Origin: Clostridium tepidiprofundi DSM 19306
GTDB taxonomy: Bacteria; Bacillota; Clostridia; Clostridiales; Clostridiaceae
Direction of reading: 5' to 3'
DNA length: 39,060 bases
Assembly (NCBI RefSeq): GCF_001594005.1
Contig: NZ_LTBA01000024.1
Coordinates: 1-39,060 of the forward strand
The notes under the pieces: generated by a model
Databases searched by the model: none
Seen by the model: the letters and a program-made list of their open reading frames with translations, nothing else
Told to the model about the DNA's origin: nothing
Made by a program: the position numbers and the translations under genes
Shown: positions 33,027 to 39,060 of the stretch, in pieces
How positions within the stretch are numbered: position 1 is the first letter of the stretch
Layout: every line of letters starts with the position of its first letter

Positions 33027-33530
33027 AATTATATCCACTCCTTATTTTTAAGAGGATGTACTTTGTAGTGTTATATCTTTGCCTGAATAAGTATCTATTC
33101 TTGTTAAAATCAATATTAATATAAAGAATTGTAAGCGCAAAAAATACCATATCTAATATTATTTATATACGCAAATACTATATCGCAATATATTAAAAAT
33201 GGAACATAGTTATTGAATATATACTAAATTTTGTTAACTTTATAAATATATTATTATTGAAGTTACTGTAGCATTAATTGTATGCACAATTGGCCAATAA
33301 AATATGTTAACATAATGACATTCTCTATTTTTGTTATATTTCCTTCTTTTATTTAAATTTTTAATAAAAAAACATTTGCTGAAAATTAAATTTTTCAGAA
33401 TATAAATCCCCATCTTTTTCCTTATTGTCTCCATGTTCTTATACATTATGTTCTGTACCATATTTGCTATTATTATAAATTTTATTATCTCTTCTTTCCT
33501 TTTTTACCCTTATAAATCAAAACTAAAGTC
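33027..33530. other. AT-rich gap without a recognised gene
   Basis: This stretch must hold the exporter's promoter, but no well-spaced -35/-10 pair stands out. A 73-codon minus-strand frame (33240-33461) lacks a ribosome site. From about 33495 the sequence joins the unit shared with copies 2 and 4 (CCTTTTTTACCCTTATAAAT). The 5' half of the terminator-like hairpin found upstream of those copies is missing here, placing a junction at about 33490-33500. Confidence 0.5.
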
Positions 33531-33539
33531 AAGTTTCAT

Positions 33540-33568
33540 TTAACAACATGGCAAAAATGTTATATAAT
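33540..33568 (+). promoter_or_regulatory. Promoter of YARHG lipoprotein copy 3
   Basis: TTAACA (33540-33545), 17 bases, TATAAT (33563-33568). Confidence 0.72.
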
Positions 33569-33616
33569 GGTTATATGGCAAATTATGCTATAACTCTTAA
33601 TTTAATGGAGGTCAAA

Positions 33617-35305
33617 ATGAAAAAATTAAACCACTTTAAACTGATAAGTTTACTAATATCACTGGTTATTATATGTATTATAACCGTTGGATGTTCAGCT
33701 AATCAAAATTGCAATACTTCTACTACAAAAGATAATAGTCAAAATTCTGCTACAGCTTCAAACATTCAAACAAATAACCAAAATTCAACTAATAACACTA
33801 ATACTCAAGAAAACGACAATAAAAACAATGAAAACAACACTAAAAGCAACACAAATAATGAAAACAATACTGAAAACAGTACAAATGAAACAACTATAAA
33901 CAATTCCAAAGATAATAACACATCTGCAAAAGATAAAAAATCATCCATTAAAATAACAATAGCAAATAAGGAATTTGACCTATCAGTTCTATTAAACCCG
34001 AAAGATGTACAAAATCTTGATAATTGGCAGTTATCCTTGCTTAGAAATGCATATTATGCAAAACACGGATATAAATTCAAAATGGGAAAATACTCTAACT
34101 ATTTTTCTAAGTACGATTGGTATATCCCCAAATATGATGATGTAGCAAACATGCTGTGCAATACTGATATTGATAACATCAACCTTATTCTTAAAATTGA
34201 AGGTAATTTTAATGCATTGTATTCAAAACTAAGTGAAAAAGAATCTCTCTTGTCTGGCTTGTGGTTTAGTAATGATTCTCTTTATGACTGTTCAAGATAT
34301 TACTTCTTTGATGATAGAACATATGCATACTTCCCAAAATATAAATATAATTCAACTTTAAAAGAAGGAGAAAAAAGACTAGAATGCATTTTAGGTAATT
34401 GGTATATTATTGGCAATAAAATATATCTTATTGAAAAAGAAAAAAACTTTTTGTATGGAGTACAGCCTACTAAATTAACAAGTGAAACCCAAAAATTTCA
34501 ATATAAAATATTAGGCGGTATTCCTAAAAAAACAAATATAAATGATTTAAATGTAAAAACTATTTCATTGTATTCAAAAAATCGAACTAAACTATACAAC
34601 AATATAACTATTGAAAATAATGCTTACTATTCGAATAACAATTTAGTAAATGCACTTAGTAAAAAGAGCTCTTTGGAATATCTAAAAACACCAGCATCAT
34701 GGGCTGAATATTATTATTTAAAAGATAAATATTATCTTACTGAAAACCAAATAAAAAAAATACTCCACAATATAAGAAAAATATACGATAAATTTCTTTA
34801 TAGTACAACCAATGTAGGAATATATGATACTCTGATAAGCTACACAAATAAAAATAATAAAATATTCAAAAACTTAGCTACGAATACCCTAAAAGAACTT
34901 TTAGGTCCTCCAATTAAGACCAGCAAAATATATGAAGATATCGAAATGAAATATTATGATGGTATTATATATTATGATTGTTATAGTGATCCAGCACTTC
35001 TTACTGATAGTATGCTTATCACTTCCGATAAATTTAGTTTATCTTGCGGAATAACTATCGGAGATACCCGTGATGATGTCTTTTCAAAACTTAATGCGGA
35101 TAAATCTAAACTTCTTAGACAACCTAAGCTAGATGACCCAGCACTATTTTCAGTATTTAGTGTAAAAGACTGTGATAGTATACTTGAATTTTTCACATAT
35201 TCTATTTATTCAACTAACAAAATAATTGATATATATTTTAAGAATAATAAAGTAAAAAAAATATTTATACTATTGCAAAAAGATTCAGTCCCTAATTTAA
35301 AATAG
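33617..35305 (+). CDS. YARHG-domain lipoprotein, paralogue 3
   Basis: The product is 562 residues, ATG after TAATGGAGG. Signal peptide, lipobox ITVGC, spacer (shorter by several NTN units) and YARHG domain match the other copies. Its body is nearly identical to copy 2 through YYLTENQIK at about residue 415. After that point the two are clearly homologous but much more divergent (DTLI..T.KN.KIFK.L, then YYDGII, SCGIT(V/I)GDT). The sudden change from near identity to moderate similarity suggests gene conversion of the 5' part rather than steady divergence. No known catalytic motif is present. A related terminator follows at 35432. Confidence 0.87.
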   Translation: MKKLNHFKLISLLISLVIICIITVGCSANQNCNTSTTKDNSQNSATASNIQTNNQNSTNNTNTQENDNKNNENNTKSNTNNENNTENSTNETTINNSKDNNTSAKDKKSSIKITIANKEFDLSVLLNPKDVQNLDNWQLSLLRNAYYAKHGYKFKMGKYSNYFSKYDWYIPKYDDVANMLCNTDIDNINLILKIEGNFNALYSKLSEKESLLSGLWFSNDSLYDCSRYYFFDDRTYAYFPKYKYNSTLKEGEKRLECILGNWYIIGNKIYLIEKEKNFLYGVQPTKLTSETQKFQYKILGGIPKKTNINDLNVKTISLYSKNRTKLYNNITIENNAYYSNNNLVNALSKKSSLEYLKTPASWAEYYYLKDKYYLTENQIKKILHNIRKIYDKFLYSTTNVGIYDTLISYTNKNNKIFKNLATNTLKELLGPPIKTSKIYEDIEMKYYDGIIYYDCYSDPALLTDSMLITSDKFSLSCGITIGDTRDDVFSKLNADKSKLLRQPKLDDPALFSVFSVKDCDSILEFFTYSIYSTNKIIDIYFKNNKVKKIFILLQKDSVPNLK

Positions 35306-35431
35306 TATACCACTTAATCATATTTTTGAAATGAAAGATATCCACAAAACCATAAGAATTTTAATTATCACTATACTAAAGATACATTGCAAATAATGCT
35401 ATAGAATTCTTTCTCCATTCATGACATAGAA

Positions 35432-35489
35432 TGACTTCTCCTTGAATAATTTTCATATATAAATTATTCAAGGAGAATAAGTTATTTTT
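35432..35489 (+). terminator. Terminator of YARHG copy 3
   Basis: TTCTCCTTGAATAATTT pairs with AAATTATTCAAGGAGAA around a short AT loop; a T-rich stretch follows (GTTATTTTT). It is the counterpart of the hairpin after copy 2. Confidence 0.8.
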
Positions 35490-35594
35490 ATTAAGTTTTA
35501 CAAATTTTTATACCATGAAATTCAATAGTATTTGAGTCAAAGCTATTATCTAAAAATATATGGCTATAATTTAGTAATTTAAAATAATTTTTAA

Positions 35595-35880
35595 TTATAC
35601 CCACTTTATAGTTTTTATCTTTCTATAAACTTCATTAATTTTATCTTTTCTAAATGTAAATTCAAATACTTCCCCTTTCGTTGGTTCTAAATTTTCAATC
35701 GTTATCATATTTCCATTTATCTTCATTTTATCTACATTATCCTACATTCGTATTTGTTGTCATTGAAAGTTCAAAATCATCACCATATTTTTGTCTTATA
35801 TAGTAAGTAAGAGGAAATATTACATCCTTCACAGTAATATTTCCTTTTTTACCCTTATAAATCAAAACTAAAGTCAAGTT
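35595..35880 (-). pseudogene. Decayed fragment of an unidentified minus-strand gene, copy B (longest)
   Basis: Reading leftward from about 35873, one frame gives LIYKGKKGNITVKDVIFP, then LTYYIRQKYGDDFELSM and TTNTNVG before a stop. A neighbouring frame continues without a gap: DKMKINGNMITIENLEPTKG, then EVFEFTFRKDKINEVYRK and IKTIKWV before TAA at 35595-35597. The two pieces read as one protein end with a single frameshift near 35735. There is no start codon; the 5' end is cut where the YARHG promoter begins. It resembles a beta-rich extracellular domain, but I cannot name it. Together with fragment A it shows that the duplicated unit includes part of a once divergent gene. Confidence 0.6.
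35812..35850 (+). terminator. Terminator-like hairpin in front of YARHG copy 4
   Basis: AGGAAATATTAC (35812-35823) and GTAATATTTCCT (35834-35845), then TTTTT. Same element as at 29356-29394. Confidence 0.72.
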
Positions 35881-35884
35881 TCAT

Positions 35885-35913
35885 TTAACAGCATGGCAAA
35901 AATGTTATATAAT
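35885..35913 (+). promoter_or_regulatory. Promoter of YARHG lipoprotein copy 4
   Basis: TTAACA (35885-35890), 17 bases, TATAAT (35908-35913). Confidence 0.72.
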
Positions 35914-35961
35914 GGTTATATAACAAATTATGCTGTAACCCTTAATTTAATGGAGGTAAAA

Positions 35962-37656
35962 ATGAAAAAATCAAAACACTTTAAACTGATAAGTTTACTA
36001 ATATCACTGGTTATTATATGTATTATAACCGTTGGATGCTCAGCTAATCAAAATTGCAATACTTCTACTACAAAATACAACAATCAAAATTCTACTGCAA
36101 CTTCAAACATTCAAACAAATAACCTAAATTCAACTAATAGCACTAATACTCAAAAAAACGACAATAAAAGCAATGAAAACACCACTAAGAGCAACACAAG
36201 TAATGAAAATACTACTAAAAACAATACTGAAAACAGTACAAATGAAACAACTATAAACAATTCCAAAGATAATAACACATCTGCAAAAGATAAAAAATTA
36301 TACATTAAAATAACAATAGCAAATAAAAAATTTGACCTGTCTACTCTCTTAAATGCAGAAGATGTACAGGATTTGAATGACTTCCAGTTATCCTTGCTTA
36401 GAAATGCATATTATGCAAAACACGGATATAAATTCAAAATGGGAAAATACTCTAACTATTTTTCTAAGTACGATTGGTATATCCCTAAGTATGATGATGT
36501 AGCAAACATGCTGTGCAATACTGATATTGATAACATCAACCTTATTCTTAAAATTGAAGGTAATAAAAAATCAGAAGAAAATATAGACAGTAACAACAAA
36601 GTATCCTCATCAAAAAATACAAATAAATATAAAGGATTTATATTCCCAAATAGTAATAAAAAACTCATATCAAATGAAGAACTTAACTATTGCGACAAAT
36701 TTACTCTTCTATTAGCCAAGAACGAATTATTTGCTCGTAAAGGCTATAGATTTAAAAACAAACAATTATTAAACTATTTTAGTAATATGAGTTGGTATAC
36801 TCCAAATGATAATGTTAAAAATTCAGTAGACGAACTGAACGAAATAGAAAAGAAAAATCTAGAATTGATTAATGAAAAATATAATAATCTTTATTATTCA
36901 TTAGGAGCTAAAGATAATACCTATGAAATAAACACTAAAAGAGATTTAAATAACGATGGTATAAAAGAGAATATAAATATTTTATTTAAGAAAGATCCTT
37001 TAAATCCTTCTTTTAACTCATGGCATGAATATGATTTTACAATAAATTCAAATGGTAAAAAATACACATTCAAAGACACAGAATCAAATTTATATGCAAA
37101 TCTATTCTTTGCTGATTTTGATGTAAGAGATGATTCTATAGAATTCTATGTAGTTGCAGATGGTTCTAGCGGTCTCTCTACTACTATTATATACCAATTA
37201 TCAGAAAACGGTATTAAAGAATTACTTAGATTTGATGGTCGTATAATTAGTTATGATGGTAAAGGTAATATATATACTTTTTATAACTTTACAAATGATA
37301 AAAACAAAGTACTATTAAGCTATTATAATCTAAAAAAAGGTATTCAATATGTTAATGCTGATAAAGTTATTGGCAAGTATTTGAAGTATGACTATCATTT
37401 GATACTTTATAAATCAAAAAATGTTCATTTTAGTCTTAACTATTATAATGAATATGACAAAAAATCTATAACTCAAAAACTTAGGAATGGTGACATAGTT
37501 AAAATAACCGACATAAATGAGCCCCTAAAAATAGTTTATGTAGATTATATGGATTATATTGATGCAGATTATGATAAAGTAATAAATATACCTATAAAGG
37601 TAAAAACAAAAGATGGTTTAACTGGATGGTTACTTTATCCTAATGGTGGAGCTTAA
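35962..37656 (+). CDS. YARHG-domain lipoprotein, paralogue 4, with two YARHG domains
   Basis: The product is 564 residues, ATG after TAATGGAGG. The N-terminus is shared with the others through LILKIEGN (about residue 200), except for one divergent patch just before the YARHG core (LSTLLNAEDVQDLNDFQ where the others have LSVLLNPKDVQNLDNWQ). A second, more distant YARHG domain follows (about 240-310: LAKNELFARKGYRFK, YFSNMSWYTP). The remaining part is unrelated to copies 1-3: it starts with DLNNDGIKE, a calcium-loop-like pattern common in secreted repeat proteins, and ends in a small SH3-like segment (KTKDGLTGWLLYPN). The tail suggests binding to a wall or surface ligand. It ends at a strong terminator. 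Confidence 0.87.
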   Translation: MKKSKHFKLISLLISLVIICIITVGCSANQNCNTSTTKYNNQNSTATSNIQTNNLNSTNSTNTQKNDNKSNENTTKSNTSNENTTKNNTENSTNETTINNSKDNNTSAKDKKLYIKITIANKKFDLSTLLNAEDVQDLNDFQLSLLRNAYYAKHGYKFKMGKYSNYFSKYDWYIPKYDDVANMLCNTDIDNINLILKIEGNKKSEENIDSNNKVSSSKNTNKYKGFIFPNSNKKLISNEELNYCDKFTLLLAKNELFARKGYRFKNKQLLNYFSNMSWYTPNDNVKNSVDELNEIEKKNLELINEKYNNLYYSLGAKDNTYEINTKRDLNNDGIKENINILFKKDPLNPSFNSWHEYDFTINSNGKKYTFKDTESNLYANLFFADFDVRDDSIEFYVVADGSSGLSTTIIYQLSENGIKELLRFDGRIISYDGKGNIYTFYNFTNDKNKVLLSYYNLKKGIQYVNADKVIGKYLKYDYHLILYKSKNVHFSLNYYNEYDKKSITQKLRNGDIVKITDINEPLKIVYVDYMDYIDADYDKVINIPIKVKTKDGLTGWLLYPNGGA

Positions 37657-37684
37657 AATAGTTGTATATTAATTTTATACAACT

Positions 37685-37730
37685 AAGTGCTATATCGATT
37701 TATTACAAATAAACTGATATAGCACTTTTT
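37685..37730 (+). terminator. Terminator of YARHG copy 4
   Basis: AAGTGCTATATC and GATATAGCACTT pair perfectly, with further pairing TTTATT/AATAAA inside, followed by TTT. A smaller hairpin, AGTTGTAT..ATACAACT, lies just before it. Confidence 0.85.
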
Positions 37731-37814
37731 AAACTAGTTGAATGATAAGTTATTTGAATAATAAAAACTTTGTATTGCTATAGATTAAGCTTGTATATAA
37801 TATTAAAATAGCTA

Positions 37815-38444
37815 CTAATCCACTAAAGAAAGTAATCTATATACTTTATAGCCATACTTTCTTATATAATAAGGGCTAAATGGATGTATTCGAGTCTTAG
37901 GTGGTGTTTGTTCATAACAAATAAAATCACCATTTTCAGCTGTTCGTACATAAAGGAAAGTATGAGTATCTTTAACAAAAGCATCTCCTGGTTCTAACTC
38001 TTTCTCTCCAAGTGAAAAATGTATTGTATCAGGACTGTCCTCAATCTCATAAGTAGTCATCCTCTTCATACCCCATGCGAAGCTAACAAAGCCAGAACAG
38101 TCATTACCATATTTAGGCATAGTTGCACTTTCATCTGGGTACTTATCATCCCTTTTATATCCTGACACATAGAAATCTTCTTTCTTTAATGCTTCTTTAA
38201 AACTTGTTAAATTAGTCTGATGTTCAGTCATAGAATAAGGTATACCTTTTACTGGTACTCCAGCAGGAAACGTATGATCATTTCTCCATCCCTCTAAATC
38301 CTTTTTAGGAGTCCACGTAAAATCAATCATGGCTTTAGCTCTATCTAAGATTTGTTTTTGAACATATTCCTTAGTATTATGATTTTTCCCAAACTCTTTC
38401 ACAGTCATACATCCTAAACATCCATCCTCACAGAAGTTTAGCAC
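37815..38444 (-). CDS. NlpC/P60-like cysteine peptidase, probably 5'-truncated
   Basis: The open frame is 209 codons from GTG at 38444 back to 37815; a stop codon directly precedes it. Neither this GTG nor the ATG at 38408 has a convincing ribosome site, and there is no signal peptide. The core carries YGNDCSGFVSFAWGMKR, with the nucleophile Cys of papain-like NlpC/P60 or related amidases, and KDTHTFLYV with the likely His. A final Y-EQTPPKT segment is typical of this group. Such enzymes cut peptide or amide bonds in wall material. The Cys-rich opening (NFCEDGCLGC) seems to be the middle of a longer protein. The IS sequence begins within a few bases upstream, so the gene is best read as cut by that insertion. 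Confidence 0.7.
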   Translation of the reverse strand: MLNFCEDGCLGCMTVKEFGKNHNTKEYVQKQILDRAKAMIDFTWTPKKDLEGWRNDHTFPAGVPVKGIPYSMTEHQTNLTSFKEALKKEDFYVSGYKRDDKYPDESATMPKYGNDCSGFVSFAWGMKRMTTYEIEDSPDTIHFSLGEKELEPGDAFVKDTHTFLYVRTAENGDFICYEQTPPKTRIHPFSPYYIRKYGYKVYRLLSLVD

Positions 38445-38561
38445 TTAAAAATTTTTTAGGTTGATAGCCCATTGATTTATAAGAATTTAAGAATAATCAG
38501 TGGAAATATGAGATTTTCCGATTTTTACTGGAAATTATAGAGAAAAAAGTTGCAAAATAAA

Positions 38562-38612
38562 AGCATCCTTTTTATAATAGTTTTGTCTAAAAACTCACAC
38601 AAAAAGGATGCT
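38562..38612 (+). promoter_or_regulatory. Hairpin covering the transposase ribosome site
   Basis: AGCATCCTTTTT (38562-38573) pairs perfectly with AAAAAGGATGCT (38601-38612). The 3' arm holds AAGGATG, the only ribosome-site-like sequence before the ATG at 38619. A transcript entering from outside would fold it shut; one starting inside the 27-base loop would not. Confidence 0.7.
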
Positions 38613-38618
38613 GATAAA

Positions 38619-39060
38619 ATGAGCAAAAGTTATTTGAAACAATTACTCACCTATATTAATAAGGTATACCATATAGGTGAAAAAATCAATACCTTAAAAG
38701 ATAAAAGAGTAAAATCAGAAGTAAAAATTTCAACAATTACTTTTATAGTATTATTTGGATTTATGCTTCAAATAAGAAGTTTCAATAGATTAGACCATTG
38801 GCTTGAAAAAGGTAAATTTAAAAAAGTGTTACCTAAAAAAACTAGAACTCCACGCATTGACGCTGTCAGGCGGTGTTTCAGTGGTTTTGATTTAGATGGA
38901 TTAAAAGGAATTCATAGTCATATAATTAAAACCACTATAAAAAATAAGGTTTTTAGAGGTGGTACTATAGATGGGTTAAAGGTTGTTGCAATAGATGGTG
39001 TAGAGCTATTTGAAAGCACAAAAAAATGTTGTGATAAATGTCTTACAAGAGTTGATAAAA
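38619..39060 (+). CDS. IS transposase, N-terminal part (DDE type)
   Basis: The frame is open for 147 codons to the right edge. The N-terminus is helical and basic (MSKSYLKQLLTYINKVYHI), followed by STITFIVLFGFMLQIRSFN and RTPRIDAVRRCF. Near the edge comes VVAIDGVELFEST, in which the Asp fits the first catalytic residue of a DDE transposase, and a CCDKCLTR segment. From memory this AIDG-ELF-S-CCxxC pattern belongs to IS4-like transposases of clostridia; the family name is not certain. The remaining catalytic residues lie outside the window. A weak AAGGATG site in a hairpin precedes the start. Confidence 0.8.
   Translation, partial: MSKSYLKQLLTYINKVYHIGEKINTLKDKRVKSEVKISTITFIVLFGFMLQIRSFNRLDHWLEKGKFKKVLPKKTRTPRIDAVRRCFSGFDLDGLKGIHSHIIKTTIKNKVFRGGTIDGLKVVAIDGVELFESTKKCCDKCLTRVDK

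Larger units (their letters stand above)
38448..39060 (+). mobile_element. Insertion sequence, left part
   Basis: It probably starts close to 38448, just upstream of the truncated peptidase, and runs off the right edge. The exact left end, terminal inverted repeats and target duplication cannot be fixed without the right end. It holds a leader with a hairpin (38562-38612) and a transposase gene from 38619. Confidence 0.6.

Noticed and set aside
33240-33461. 73-codon minus-strand ORF in the gap upstream of the ABC exporter
   Set aside because: No ribosome site, composition like random AT-rich sequence, and no recognisable motif.

Overview
The window is a low-GC, AT-rich chromosome segment of the kind found in Clostridium and close relatives. 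This rests on an oxygen-sensitive class III ribonucleotide reductase (nrdD-nrdG), the clostridial/bacillar gene order tatD-yabE-rnmV-rsmA, a TPP-riboswitch-controlled thiT, strong GGAGG ribosome sites with some GTG/TTG starts, and many AT-rich hairpin terminators. No rRNA, tRNA or CRISPR array was seen.

Layout. 1-785: remains of an IS607-type element (tnpB running off the left edge, tnpA without its 5' part). 911-5197: a large secreted N-acetylmuramoyl-L-alanine amidase with three amidase domains, of which only the last keeps its zinc ligands; a metallo-beta-lactamase-fold hydrolase; and a secreted PrcB-domain protein. 5282-9687: nrdG and nrdD behind a promoter with an NrdR-box-like palindrome, then an aldehyde dehydrogenase. 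9798-12336: an ABC importer operon (lipoprotein, permease, ATPase). 12566-13583: a 59-residue protein missed by ordinary ORF cut-offs, then a TPP riboswitch and thiT. 13603-18802: a ClC-type channel, an Mrp/ApbC ATPase, two envelope-anchored unknowns separated by a CTAG-rich mosaic of degenerate repeats, and a small ferredoxin. 18999-27593: a conserved clostridial unknown with an acidic linker, the rsmA-rnmV-yabE-tatD block, a DUF445 membrane protein and a secreted transglutaminase.

27757-37730 is the most unusual part: four same-direction paralogous lipoprotein genes with YARHG domains. Each has a nearly identical promoter, leader, signal peptide, Asn/Thr-rich linker and first YARHG domain, followed by a different or divergent C-terminal part. 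Sharp identity boundaries suggest gene conversion or cassette duplication. Upstream of copies 2 and 4 lie decayed pieces of one unidentified minus-strand gene, whose inverted repeat doubles as a terminator-like hairpin before the promoter. An ABC exporter on the opposite strand sits between copies 2 and 3. 37815-39060: an NlpC/P60-like cysteine peptidase, probably cut at its 5' end by an adjacent IS, whose transposase ribosome site lies in a perfect 12-bp hairpin and which runs off the right edge.

The window also holds dispersed repeats: an approximately 38-bp promoter-like motif upstream of several minus-strand genes, IS605-like palindromic relics, a TTTATTA heptamer array, and the CTAG-rich mosaic. 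All family assignments come from reading motifs by eye; no database search was run.
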